A stretch of DNA of 64,000 nucleotides from positions 56,052-120,051 of the forward strand of contig JBBSUG010000015.1 in NCBI GenBank assembly GCA_038235165.1, written 5' to 3'. The DNA is from GCA-002050365 sp038235165. Its GTDB lineage: Bacteria > Acidobacteriota > Blastocatellia > Pyrinomonadales > Pyrinomonadaceae. The notes beneath the pieces were generated by a model. The model had not been told where the DNA came from. It was given only the letters and a program-made list of their open reading frames with translations, and made no database searches. This document shows positions 53,497-61,249 of the stretch, piece after piece. Every line of letters begins with the position of its first letter. Positions within the stretch are counted from its first letter, which is position 1. A program made the position numbers and the translations under genes.

Positions 53497-53537
53497 ACGT
53501 GATGATTGATAATTCATCGCTGAATGCGCCGGACATT

Positions 53538-53990
53538 TCAATCCCAAACATATTTCTCGTCATATTCAATCTTATATTTGCGTAAAAGCGCACGGTATTC
53601 GTTCTTGAAATCCTGCTTGGCGTGATGTTCTTTCTGCCGTTTGATGTAATTGACGACCGTTTCAACCTGCGATTGTCCGATTGAAAACGCGCCGTAGCCT
53701 TGCTGCCAATAAAAATCCGCAAACTTTGTGGTTTGTTCCTTCACCCAAATCGAACTACTCCGTTTTATATCGCCGATCAGATCAGGCACATCAATTTTCT
53801 TCGATAAAGAAACCAACAAATGAATATGATTTGCCGTGCCGCCGCCGACAATCAATTTCGCGCCGTTGTTTTCAGCAATGCCGTGAATATAACCGAACAA
53901 ACCTTCTTCGATTTCCGGCGCAATCAAATCTGCGCGGTTCTTTGTCGAAAAAACAATGTGTGCCAACATTTTAAAAAGCGATTGCGGCAT
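53538..53990 (-). CDS. REP-associated tyrosine transposase (IS200-like, HUH Y1)
   Basis: 150 residues starting MPQSLFKMLAHIVFSTKNR, the classical IS200/RAYT opening. The HUH motif is H55-I-H57 in ANHIHLLVSL; the nucleophile tyrosine is Y115 in NYIKRQKEHH (YxxxQ pattern). It cleaves single-stranded DNA at REP hairpins. The C-terminal extension ends YDEKYVWD. It is complete and surrounded by matching REP units, so it could be active. Confidence 0.9.
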   Translation of the reverse strand: MPQSLFKMLAHIVFSTKNRADLIAPEIEEGLFGYIHGIAENNGAKLIVGGGTANHIHLLVSLSKKIDVPDLIGDIKRSSSIWVKEQTTKFADFYWQQGYGAFSIGQSQVETVVNYIKRQKEHHAKQDFKNEYRALLRKYKIEYDEKYVWD

Positions 53991-54011
53991 AATAGTTATT
54001 ATTAGTTTTCA

Positions 54012-54026
54012 ATCGCCAACGGCGAT
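54012..54026. repeat. Short palindrome of the REP family
   Basis: ATCGCCAACGGCGAT, a 6-bp arm hairpin identical to the first half of the larger REP units, just upstream of the transposase start. Confidence 0.65.
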
Positions 54027-54080
54027 TAACGATAAAGCGTCTCAATATTGCCAACGCCGATTGACATTGTTCCGATTTTT

Positions 54081-54126
54081 ATCGCCAACGGCGATCAACA
54101 TTATAGCCCGGCGAGAATCGCCGGGA
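54081..54126. repeat. REP unit right of the transposase gene
   Basis: ATCGCCAACGGCGAT followed by CAACATTAT and AGCCCGGCGAGAATCGCCGG. Same orientation as the left unit. Confidence 0.75.
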
Positions 54127-54222
54127 ACGATCAAATCAAATTACCCGTCGCTGAAAATGACGAACAAATCAATGTTCGTTTTGTTCGTCGCCTACAGCGG
54201 CGGGACTTTCGTTTCAACCTAA

Positions 54223-54252
54223 CCCAGCGATTCTCGCCGGGCTATAATGTTT
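54223..54252. repeat. Inverted REP half-unit
   Basis: CCCAGCGATTCTCGCCGGGC followed by TATAATGTTT is the reverse complement of the second half of the other REP units. It closes the block on the right. Confidence 0.7.
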
Positions 54253-54259
54253 GTCATCT

Positions 54260-54512
54260 TCAATGACCGAAAATCGCCCATTTTTCAAACTCTTTGGAGG
54301 AGCGGTCGTCCTTTTTATTTATCAGCGCGTCAACCGATACCATATCCTGCGGAACGCCGTGCAGTTCGACCGCTTCGACCGCCGCTTGTCCTGCGCTTTC
54401 TTTTGCCGCTTTCCAAATAAATATTGAAGCCGTAAGACCAGAATTTATTTTGCCGCGCGTCGAAACGCCAACCGGCTTTGGCTTTGGTGCTGTAAAATTT
54501 CTTGATCGCCAT
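54260..54512 (-). pseudogene. Fragment of a site-specific integrase (N-terminal arm-binding domain), frameshifted
   Basis: From an ATG at 54512 the frame reads MAIKKFYSTKAKAGWRFDAR and NIYLESGKRKRR, like the arm DNA-binding domain at the start of tyrosine integrases. A frame shift near 54400 moves into AGQAAVEAVELHGVPQDMVS, which ends at 54260. No catalytic domain follows; the REP block starts at once. A decayed integrase is the best reading, with moderate certainty. Confidence 0.5.
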
Positions 54513-54620
54513 TTTGATTTACTTGAGATTAAGTTTTGAAAAATACTCGGCAATCTCGCCGCGCAGTTTTATGCCGACGCGCCCAGATATGTTAGGAAGA
54601 TCATACTTTTCAGTTTTAAA

Positions 54621-54866
54621 TTAAATTTTGATTTCTCTGGCATTTTCGTATTCTTCCGAATCCCATATTCTGCCGTTGTAGGAGATTTCAGCGACGAAAT
54701 CCGAGTTGTCATTGATAACGCGCCCGCCTGTCCAGTTGCTGCTGCCGAGATTAAAATGCGCGATGTAGCGTTGGCAGACTTCGCTCGCTTCGGCGAGACC
54801 TGAAACCTGAAAATAAACACGCTCTTTGTCCTTGAACTGTTCTTCGATTTGTTCGCTGAGACTCAA
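54621..54866 (-). CDS. Small protein of unknown function
   Basis: 81 residues, acidic, no membrane segment: SLSEQIEEQFKDKERVYFQV then VAEISYNGRIWDSEEYENAR. No family recognised. It lies between the integrase fragment and a rightward small gene. Confidence 0.5.
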   Translation of the reverse strand: MSLSEQIEEQFKDKERVYFQVSGLAEASEVCQRYIAHFNLGSSNWTGGRVINDNSDFVAEISYNGRIWDSEEYENAREIKI

Positions 54867-55010
54867 CTGAAAATATCTGAACTCACTGACCGTTGAATCG
54901 AGACAAACCCAAAGATTTTGTTTCTTCCAGTAAACATTTAAAAATCCGCTAAATATGCTGGAAATTATTTTATAAACTTTTTACAATTAAATACAACAAA
55001 GGAGAGAAAA

Positions 55011-55208
55011 ATGATTGAGATTGGCAAAGCGATTGAAGGTATTTCGATAAATGGACTTGAATGGGTTTTAGATAATGAAGGACAAGTAATGAGATTTGAT
55101 TCAAGAGAAGATGCTAAAAGATTTCTTAGGGAAAATGGGTATGATCACCTTTCAGATGAAGAATTAGAAGACAGTTTTTTTTACAAGGACACTGATGATG
55201 ATGATTAA
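55011..55208 (+). CDS. Small acidic protein of unknown function
   Basis: 65 residues with a strong Shine-Dalgarno (AAAGGAGAG). It has GLEWVLDNEGQVMRFDSRED and a run of Asp at the end. It resembles small hypothetical proteins found near mobile elements. It is convergent with the restriction cluster. Confidence 0.6.
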   Translation: MIEIGKAIEGISINGLEWVLDNEGQVMRFDSREDAKRFLRENGYDHLSDEELEDSFFYKDTDDDD

Positions 55209-55213
55209 TTTGG

Positions 55214-55618
55214 TTAAATCTTTTCCAAATATGCGGCTTTTGTTATATAAGAAATAACTTCCTTGCTGACTTGTGGCGGATTATCAATTATTAAATCTGC
55301 GAAACTATGTTGTTTGGAGAAATCCAGTCTGTAAGATGTTCCGCCAGAACTGAAATTTGCAACAAGTTCAATATGAATTATTTCATCTTCACAGAAACTC
55401 TGGAAAAAGCTGCTTTCGATTTCGGATATTTTTAAATACTTACTTTTAAGGATTGAGTAGATTTCAAATGTAACGCCCGGAATTAAAATTTTCAGCAGGC
55501 AGTCATCGTATTTAGAAAATGACAACTGACTTATTATTTTAACTGAAATTCTCAATCTTCCTTGCGAGATGTCAGTCAAATCTTTGTTGGTTATTTGATG
55601 TTGGATAATAATTCTCAT
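55214..55618 (-). CDS. Protein of unknown function downstream of the HNH endonuclease
   Basis: 134 residues, mostly beta-strands and helices with no known motif. It starts one base after the stop of the HNH gene, so it is in the same transcript. It may be an accessory factor of the restriction system; this is from position only. Confidence 0.6.
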   Translation of the reverse strand: MRIIIQHQITNKDLTDISQGRLRISVKIISQLSFSKYDDCLLKILIPGVTFEIYSILKSKYLKISEIESSFFQSFCEDEIIHIELVANFSSGGTSYRLDFSKQHSFADLIIDNPPQVSKEVISYITKAAYLEKI

Positions 55619-55619
55619 T

Positions 55620-56396
55620 TTATCTCTTAAATATTATTTCTCTGTGAAATTTTAAAAACTCCTGACTCGGATAGAATTTGGTCGGAAGATTCATCGGCTG
55701 ATTTTTATAGTTTCCGAAAAATGTTTCGTATGCTTTTTCGTCTTTAATTTTACGAAGTCTGTCTGAAAAAATTATCGTGTAATCTTCGCTGATTGTCATA
55801 AATCCTTCATCAAAAGCTCTGTCATAAAGCGCAGACAGACAAATACCGTTTGCCGGATTAACTCTTTCTTTCTCACTTTTTGCCCACGGAATAATATGGC
55901 TTGCTCTCAGAAGTTCCGGCAAATCAATGTTTGAAACAGCGCATCTGCTGTCATAGATCGAAACAATAACTTTTCTGAAAAATGCTTGATTAACTCTGGT
56001 CTTAACTGAACGCAAAACTTCTTTGCCAGTTTTATTTTCAAACTCAATTTCCTTTTCAACTTTCTTAACAATGGTATCTTCAGAAGGAAATTTTTGCGCC
56101 AGTAACATTTCGCTTTCAAAACTTAATTCATTCCAGTTATTTGAAAACTCTGAATAAATTTCTTTGTCTAATTTTCCAATATTTGGAAGTCCTCCAATTC
56201 CTCTGGCTTGATGATATGGGTCAAGACTTGCAAAATTTCCGAGTTTGAAGGCAATTGATGAAGGCGTTCTGTCAATCATTTTTGACAGCTTGATAACTTC
56301 CGAATTTCTTTGATTATATTGACCAAAAGGAATTTTACAATAAAGATTAAAGGCTAAAATCAATTCCTCTCGTGTCCAATTTCTTCTTTCAGGCAT
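55620..56396 (-). CDS. HNH endonuclease (probable restriction enzyme)
   Basis: 258 residues. N-terminal 80 residues form a helix-rich DNA-binding module (RRNWTREELILAFNLYCKIP, SSIAFKLGNFASLDPYHQAR). The C-terminal HNH core reads CAVSNIDLPELLRASHIIPW, then NGICLSALYDRAFDEGFMTI. The gene sits between a cytosine methyltransferase and a short unknown gene and is co-directional, so it is probably the restriction enzyme of the set. The start is 6 bases after the methyltransferase stop. Confidence 0.85.
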   Translation of the reverse strand: MPERRNWTREELILAFNLYCKIPFGQYNQRNSEVIKLSKMIDRTPSSIAFKLGNFASLDPYHQARGIGGLPNIGKLDKEIYSEFSNNWNELSFESEMLLAQKFPSEDTIVKKVEKEIEFENKTGKEVLRSVKTRVNQAFFRKVIVSIYDSRCAVSNIDLPELLRASHIIPWAKSEKERVNPANGICLSALYDRAFDEGFMTISEDYTIIFSDRLRKIKDEKAYETFFGNYKNQPMNLPTKFYPSQEFLKFHREIIFKR

Positions 56397-56402
56397 AAGT
56401 TT

Positions 56403-57296
56403 TTAGTGAAAATGATTTCTGTGTCCGGTATCAATTGTTCTTGACGGTTTTTGACTGTGATAGCGCGTCCACGCTTCGTTAAACCTGCGGCTTTCGCCGA
56501 CTCCGGGCGGCAAATCTTTGTAATTGCCACCTTCCGGCACTTGTGAAATTACGCTGATAACAAGTTCCGTGTGCTTTGTCGCTGTGTGATTGTATAGAAT
56601 TTTATTACCGTTACGCATTTTTTTCTGGTAATCGGTCAGCGGTTCTTTATCGTAAACGTCCGCTTCTTTTCCCAAATCGTTTTCTCTGGTTGGAAGGTCG
56701 CTGATCGCGTCCGAACAGGTGTTGTATTCATTCGGCGAAAGAACAGCGGCGGGAAATTCAAACTTACCGTATTCTTCTCTCATTCCGACAAAGAAAATTC
56801 TTTTTCTGATCTGCGGCACTTCATAATCGGGCGCAAACAGAACTTTATGATTCGGGACAAAATCGTGTCTTTCAAACTCGCTGATAATTGCTTCTTTCGC
56901 TTTGCCGTTATATAAACCTGCCAATCCGGGAACATTTTCGATAATTACAGCTTTCGGTTTTATTTTATCGGCAAGTCTGAACACGGCATAAAAAAGTTTG
57001 TTTCTCTCATCCGTTTCGTTTCTCTGACCTGTTATCGAAAAACCCTGACACGGCGGACCCGCAATAATCACGTCAATTTCGTGTTCTTTAACTCTGTCTG
57101 CGATTTCGTCAATCGCTTCGTCTTTGTGTAAATCAGCGATCAGACTTTGAGCATTTTTGTGATTTTTTCCAAAGGTTTCCAAAGCTGTTTTATCATTGTC
57201 AACACCGAGAACCACCTGATAACCGGCTTTTTCAAAACCATAAGAAAAACCGCCGCAACCCGAAAATAGATCAACTACTTTTAATATCCTGTTCAT
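56403..57296 (-). CDS. C5-cytosine DNA methyltransferase, truncated before motifs IX and X
   Basis: 297 residues from the ATG at 57296, which overlaps the vsr gene. Motif I VVDLFSGCGGFSYGFEKAGY, motif IV GPPCQGFS with the nucleophilic Cys, motif VI IENVPGL and motif VIII QIRKRIFF are all present, as is a target-recognition region. The protein stops at PSRTIDTGHRNHFH. In relatives this is followed by about 60 residues with motif IX (R-x-A-R-x-Q) and motif X (Q-x-G-N-A-V-P-P). Neither is encoded before the next gene starts, 6 bases on. As read, the enzyme lacks the SAM-site-completing motif X and may be inactive. Confidence 0.9.
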   Translation of the reverse strand: MNRILKVVDLFSGCGGFSYGFEKAGYQVVLGVDNDKTALETFGKNHKNAQSLIADLHKDEAIDEIADRVKEHEIDVIIAGPPCQGFSITGQRNETDERNKLFYAVFRLADKIKPKAVIIENVPGLAGLYNGKAKEAIISEFERHDFVPNHKVLFAPDYEVPQIRKRIFFVGMREEYGKFEFPAAVLSPNEYNTCSDAISDLPTRENDLGKEADVYDKEPLTDYQKKMRNGNKILYNHTATKHTELVISVISQVPEGGNYKDLPPGVGESRRFNEAWTRYHSQKPSRTIDTGHRNHFH

Positions 57297-57711
57297 TCTT
57301 TGCCTTATTAATTTCCCGTTCAATTTCGTCAACACAGAATTCGATGTTCTTTTTAATATCTTTTCCCCAAAACCGCAAAACTTTCCAACCCTCAGAAGTA
57401 AGTTTTTTATTCACTTCCGTGTCGCGCCTCATATTGCGCTCTATTTTTGCAAACCAAAATTCCTCATTGCTTTTATGGTTGTGTTTTTTGATTTCCCAAT
57501 CCTTGCCGTGCCAGAATTCGCCGTCAACGAAAATCGCAATCTTGTATTTTTTGAAAGTGAAATCCGGCTTGCCGTAAACTGTTTTGTTGTTTTTACGATA
57601 ACGACAACCTTTTGCCCACAGTGCTTTTGCCAAAGCCGTTTCAATCTTCGAGCCTTTACTTTTGACGGCTTGCATATTTTTGTGCCGCTGTTCTTTGGTG
57701 AGGTTGTCCAT
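57271..57711 (-). CDS. vsr: Very-short-patch mismatch repair endonuclease
   Basis: 146 residues: RHKNMQAVKSKGSKIETALA, GKPDFTFKKYKIAIFVDGEF and WHGKDWEIKKH identify Vsr. It nicks T:G mismatches that arise when 5-methylcytosine deaminates, and commonly travels with C5 methyltransferases. The 3' end overlaps the methyltransferase by 26 bases. First gene of the restriction cluster. Confidence 0.93.
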   Translation of the reverse strand: MDNLTKEQRHKNMQAVKSKGSKIETALAKALWAKGCRYRKNNKTVYGKPDFTFKKYKIAIFVDGEFWHGKDWEIKKHNHKSNEEFWFAKIERNMRRDTEVNKKLTSEGWKVLRFWGKDIKKNIEFCVDEIEREINKAKNEQDIKSS

Positions 57712-57774
57712 CTAACTAATTTTAACTCCACACTTCCTCTCTTTCAAACGATGTCTGTCTGTACCGTATTCTCA

Positions 57775-58176
57775 TCAAACCTTTCTGACGATGTGAGTAA
57801 TGACGCCGAAGATTTGAAAGTCGTCGCGGCGCGTGATTTCGATTGATTTATATTTGACGTTGGCGGCAACGAGGCGGAGTTTTGGGAGTTCGGAAAATAT
57901 CTTGACGGTGAAACATCCGTTGACGGACGCGAGAACTTTGTCACCGGAACGCGCTTGCCGATTGCGGTTGACGACGAGCAGATCGCCGGTCCAGATTTCC
58001 GCTTCCATCGAATCGCCGACGACGCGGACGTAGAAAACGCCGTCGCTGCCGGCGGTCAGGTATTCGTTGAAATCAAACAATTCCAGATCGTTCGAGATGT
58101 CGGAAGCCGCGCCGCAGGAAATCGCCACGGATGCCAGTTGAGAGAGTTTTCTTGAGTGTCGTGAGAGTTGATTCAT
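57775..58176 (-). CDS. UmuD-like S24 peptidase
   Basis: 133 residues. A short N-terminal segment contains Cys21-Gly22, at the place of the UmuD cleavage site. The S24 catalytic residues are Ser56 (VVGDSMEAEIWTGD) and Lys92 (FTVKIF), with spacing like E. coli UmuD. No DNA-binding helix-turn-helix is present, so it is not a LexA-type repressor. There is no umuC next to it. A role in damage response or in a phage-like switch is possible. Confidence 0.8.
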   Translation of the reverse strand: MNQLSRHSRKLSQLASVAISCGAASDISNDLELFDFNEYLTAGSDGVFYVRVVGDSMEAEIWTGDLLVVNRNRQARSGDKVLASVNGCFTVKIFSELPKLRLVAANVKYKSIEITRRDDFQIFGVITHIVRKV

Positions 58177-58180
58177 ATTT

Positions 58181-58435
58181 TTAGGCGGTTCGTTTCTTTT
58201 GTTTCGGATTCACATCGGCTTCGATGATCGGCATTTTCGTCCGCGAACGTGGGGAGAGTTCGCCGAGCATTTCCAGTGAATGTCTGCTCAGTTCAACATC
58301 TTCCGCATCGTAATAAGTTTTAAGAATTGCTTCGAGTTGTTTGGTCGAACTGCGTCCGCATCGCTCCGCGTCCGCGTCGAGTTTTTTCCATAAAGCAGTT
58401 TCAAATTTGAATGTCCTTCCGATTATCTTGCTCAT
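58181..58435 (-). CDS. Ribbon-helix-helix-like regulator
   Basis: 84 residues. RTFKFETALWKKLDADAERC and STKQLEAILKTYYD fit an Arc/CopG-type ribbon-helix-helix. It is followed by the UmuD-like gene (4 bases on) and divergent from another ribbon-helix-helix gene. It probably represses this short divergent region. Confidence 0.65.
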   Translation of the reverse strand: MSKIIGRTFKFETALWKKLDADAERCGRSSTKQLEAILKTYYDAEDVELSRHSLEMLGELSPRSRTKMPIIEADVNPKQKKRTA

Positions 58436-58552
58436 TTGTAAATCCTTTTCACTGATTGTTTGTACTGTCAGATTACTACGAAAACAATAGAGAAGTAAAA
58501 CTGTTTCGATATTATTTTCATTTTACTATTACAAAACTATCATTATGATTTT

Positions 58553-58580
58553 GACATACTATTTTTTTGATAGTAGTGTC
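58553..58580. promoter_or_regulatory. Candidate operator between divergent ribbon-helix-helix genes
   Basis: GACATACTAT and ATAGTAGTGTC form an imperfect inverted repeat over a T-rich spacer. A TTGACA hexamer (58551-58556) overlaps it. Further ACTAT/ATAGT half-sites lie just upstream. The layout fits an autoregulated promoter controlled by Arc-like proteins. Confidence 0.45.
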
Positions 58581-58607
58581 ATATCTAAGTTTAATTGAGG
58601 AGGTTCT

Positions 58608-58790
58608 ATGATCGAAACAAAAACGACGGCAAACATTCGCACGACGATTGATTTGCCGCAGGAATTACACGCGAAACTTTGCGCCGAAGCCGAGAAGGAA
58701 AGACGTTCACGGCATCAAGTAATGATTATCGCAATTGAGAAGTTTTTTGAAACGCCGAACGGGAACGGGAAAAAGGAAAAAGGGAAATGA
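58608..58790 (+). CDS. Arc-like ribbon-helix-helix protein
   Basis: 60 residues: NIRTTIDLPQELHAKLCAEA and ERRSRHQVMIIAIEKFFE match Arc-family DNA-binding proteins. GGAGG lies 7 bases before the ATG. The end overlaps the next gene by four bases (ATGA). Confidence 0.8.
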   Translation: MIETKTTANIRTTIDLPQELHAKLCAEAEKERRSRHQVMIIAIEKFFETPNGNGKKEKGK

Positions 58791-59026
58791 TCGAGCAGAA
58801 AACACTTGAACAACTAATGCAATTCGGCTTTGTGCTTCTCGAACTTAGAAAAGCATTTCCCGAACACGCCAAAGAAATTGATCGCTGTCTTTTCAATACA
58901 AAGATGAAATATTTACCACAATGCCAGAGCGCAAAATGCGAGTGTAAGCAGTCATTCGAGGATTTTCACAAAGAACAAAACGAATATTTTCAAAAATCGC
59001 CGAAGCAAAATTATGAGTTTAATTAA
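58787..59026 (+). CDS. Small protein of unknown function
   Basis: 79 residues, mostly helical, with CQSAKCECK in the C-terminal half. The overlap with the genes on either side places it in one operon. Confidence 0.6.
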   Translation: MIEQKTLEQLMQFGFVLLELRKAFPEHAKEIDRCLFNTKMKYLPQCQSAKCECKQSFEDFHKEQNEYFQKSPKQNYEFN

Positions 59027-59252
59027 CAAACAAACTTTGATCGCGCCGTGTTGCGCGGGTTCGCTGCTCGACCTGCACGAATCAACACTTCGCAAAGGTC
59101 AAGCCGGCACGGAAAATTTAACACAGGTCAGACGCGGCGCGGGAAAACGGCAGCGGGTATCTTTCATTCTCGAAGAAGTTTTACAACTTAAATCCGAATG
59201 GATCAGCGCGGCGCAGAAACCGCAGAAAACGGTTTTGAGATTAGTTTCATAG
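59013..59252 (+). CDS. Putative excisionase-like DNA-binding protein
   Basis: 79 residues. The pattern LHESTLRKGQAGTENLTQVR followed by RVSFILEEVLQLKSEWI resembles the MerR/AlpA-like winged helix of excisionases (helix, turn, beta hairpin, helix). It overlaps the previous gene by 14 bases. Assignment is moderate. Confidence 0.5.
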   Translation: MSLINKQTLIAPCCAGSLLDLHESTLRKGQAGTENLTQVRRGAGKRQRVSFILEEVLQLKSEWISAAQKPQKTVLRLVS

Positions 59253-59259
59253 GAGAATA

Positions 59260-60159
59260 ATGGCGAGAAAACCTAAAAAACAAAGCAAAGTTGTCGCAAC
59301 TCTGCCGCGACTTTGCAACAACTCTGCCGCAACTCTGCCGCAACTCTGCTACAAATCCGTTCCACTTTTGAAAGATTTGCGCGGTTACTTGAAGAAAGAT
59401 GTTGCAACCTTGCCGCAGCTTTGGATGCCGATTGAGACAAATCTCATTTTTCGCTACGAATTTGCGACACTTCCGCCGCAAACCCGCTACATCTTTGTCG
59501 CAATTCTGCTGTTCTGTGGAAATCGCGGAGTTGATGAAATCCCAATGGATACGGTGTTTTTAGCAAGCGCGCTGAATGTTGATGCGCGGATGTTAAAAAA
59601 ATCTCTCGAAGAACTTGAAAATTGCGGTTTGCTCCTAGAGAGAAAGAAAGAAAGAGAAGAAAAAAATAGACAGACAGACAGACAGAAAGAGAGCGCAAAT
59701 GCGCGTGTGTCTGTGTCTAATTTAAATTCTTTTTCGGAATCAAGACCGGAGCAAGAAAAAACCAAAGACGAAAGCAGTTTGTTAAATGGAGATTCTTTGA
59801 CGAAAGCGTTCAAGCAGCAATCGAAGTTTTCCGTCGAAGAATGTCTCAAATACGTTCAACTTTGCAAAACGGACGGCGATCAGATTCAGAACGCCAACGC
59901 GCTCGCAATGAAACTTTTCAAAACCGGACAAGCGGACGCTCTCATATTTAACAAACTATTTCCGAAAGAAGCCGAACTTGCCGCCGCCGAATCTTACGGC
60001 GCACCAATCAAGTTCACAGATGAACCGTGTGCCGTTTGTTTCGGCGCGAAGATGGCGAATGTGGATGGAAAAGGAAACCGTCGCTGCGTGCATTGTAAGG
60101 ACGAACGCGGAAAATCAACGGGGAAAAATCCCGAAGGAGTGAATAATGAAAAACAATAA
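59260..60159 (+). CDS. Putative phage/plasmid replication protein (DnaD-like)
   Basis: 299 residues. A low-complexity N-terminus (about 10-60) rich in ATLPQLC repeats is coded by short tandem DNA repeats (59290-59345). A winged-helix-like section follows (NLIFRYEFATLPPQTRYIFV, LKKSLEELENCGLLLERKKE), then a charged linker with an AGACAGAC microsatellite (59669-59688) and a C-terminal CAVCFGAK/CVHC zinc-binding part (about 255-285). The layout resembles replication initiators of mobile elements. The name is tentative. Confidence 0.5.
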   Translation: MARKPKKQSKVVATLPRLCNNSAATLPQLCYKSVPLLKDLRGYLKKDVATLPQLWMPIETNLIFRYEFATLPPQTRYIFVAILLFCGNRGVDEIPMDTVFLASALNVDARMLKKSLEELENCGLLLERKKEREEKNRQTDRQKESANARVSVSNLNSFSESRPEQEKTKDESSLLNGDSLTKAFKQQSKFSVEECLKYVQLCKTDGDQIQNANALAMKLFKTGQADALIFNKLFPKEAELAAAESYGAPIKFTDEPCAVCFGAKMANVDGKGNRRCVHCKDERGKSTGKNPEGVNNEKQ

Positions 60160-60556
60160 TCTATCGGGCGGATTATTCGCCGCCGGCAAACCAAAACCGC
60201 TGACGATCAAGGAAACGCCGTTGTCCGCGCAGATTGCCGAACGTCTCGACGGATGCGGAATTTATAACGACCGCGTGCAGTGCGGACAATTCCAAACACC
60301 GAGCGGTCATTGGATGCGCGGAAGTAAAACCGGAACGCCGGACAGATTCGCCATCATTGGCGGTCAGATAATTTTTATCGAAGTAAAAAAGCGCGGAGCA
60401 AAACCGACGACGATTCAAATTGTCAAACATCAAGAATTAAGAACGAGCGGCGCAATCGTGATCGTCTGCGATTCGTTTGATAATTTTATCGCGCAATTAA
60501 ATGCAGTCAGACAAATTTTAGAGAATAGAAAAAGGGAAGTGAATCTTTATGATTAG
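60146..60556 (+). CDS. VRR-NUC domain nuclease
   Basis: 136 residues. GSKTGTPDRFAIIGGQIIFI followed by EVKKRGAKPTTIQIVKHQEL is the VRR-NUC signature (PD-(D/E)XK type), common in phages and mobile elements. It overlaps the previous gene by 14 bases. Confidence 0.8.
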   Translation: MKNNNLSGGLFAAGKPKPLTIKETPLSAQIAERLDGCGIYNDRVQCGQFQTPSGHWMRGSKTGTPDRFAIIGGQIIFIEVKKRGAKPTTIQIVKHQELRTSGAIVIVCDSFDNFIAQLNAVRQILENRKREVNLYD

Positions 60557-60770
60557 CAAAATTTCTATTTGCGCCGTGAACGAAAACGGCGATTCTATCG
60601 CGCTCGATGAATCAATAATCAAAATTCAATCGGGTCTTGATGTCGTCATTGCCGATACGTTTTCCGCAATCGTGAGAAAACAGCAATCAATTGACGACGA
60701 GGAAATAAAAAGCGAGGAAAAATTCTTCTTCGCATTAAACTTGAAGAAATATCTAAAGGAGATGGAATAA
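60549..60770 (+). CDS. Small protein of unknown function
   Basis: 73 residues, acidic, with FFFALNLKKYLKEME at the end. It overlaps the VRR-NUC gene by eight bases. No family recognised. Confidence 0.55.
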   Translation: MISKISICAVNENGDSIALDESIIKIQSGLDVVIADTFSAIVRKQQSIDDEEIKSEEKFFFALNLKKYLKEME

Positions 60771-60772
60771 TT

Positions 60773-61210
60773 ATGGACGGAACAACAGGAACAACGCTCG
60801 ACGGCGAAGCAATTACGCCGGAACAGCGAATGGAAAACTATCAAACGGAAATGGAAGCAACCGCAACGCTGGTGCAAATGAAACTGAACACAATCGAATC
60901 AAACCGACAAGACGAGATTGCACTTGACGATGCGATACAGCTTATTAGAAATAATATAATGCTGTCAGTTTCGACCGCGCGGTTTGAAGTGAATAATAAA
61001 CTTCAATACACGAACGACGACCAAAGAAAATCAGCGCAGATTGTTGAGGAAGAAGGAAACCAAAATTTACAAAACTTGAAAACTTCCCGCTCAATGAAAA
61101 TCGTGGCACAAGCCTTGGCAAAAAATAAAGTTGAATATGAGCGGCGAAAAAATCGCGGTGTCGAATTGATGATGTTGTTTTACGCCAATCATCCGGCGAC
61201 AGGCGGTTAA
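60773..61210 (+). CDS. Helical protein of unknown function, last of the phage-like operon
   Basis: 145 residues, predicted all-helical with long charged helices (MEATATLVQMKLNTIESNRQ, RSMKIVAQALAKNKVEYERR). It starts two bases after the previous stop. No known motif. Confidence 0.55.
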   Translation: MDGTTGTTLDGEAITPEQRMENYQTEMEATATLVQMKLNTIESNRQDEIALDDAIQLIRNNIMLSVSTARFEVNNKLQYTNDDQRKSAQIVEEEGNQNLQNLKTSRSMKIVAQALAKNKVEYERRKNRGVELMMLFYANHPATGG

Positions 61211-61249
61211 ATGAATTTAACGGATGTGTCGGTATAATTAATTCTAACT

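Larger units (their letters stand above)
53421..54363. mobile_element. REP/RAYT element block, flanked by a 20-bp direct repeat
   Basis: The exact 20-mer ATCCTGCGGAACGCCGTGCA occurs at 53421-53440 and 54344-54363. Between them lie the Y1 transposase gene and several REP units. The right-hand copy is inside the integrase fragment (it encodes LHGVPQD). The left-hand copy is attached to a remnant with the same sequence, so the element or its host gene was duplicated around the insertion. Confidence 0.6.

Noticed and set aside
54260..54512. Integron integrase candidate
   Set aside because: The fragment has the arm-binding type N-terminus, which IntI proteins lack, and no catalytic domain.
57775..58176. 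LexA or CI-type repressor
   Set aside because: The N-terminal part is too short for a helix-turn-helix and has the UmuD-type Cys-Gly site.
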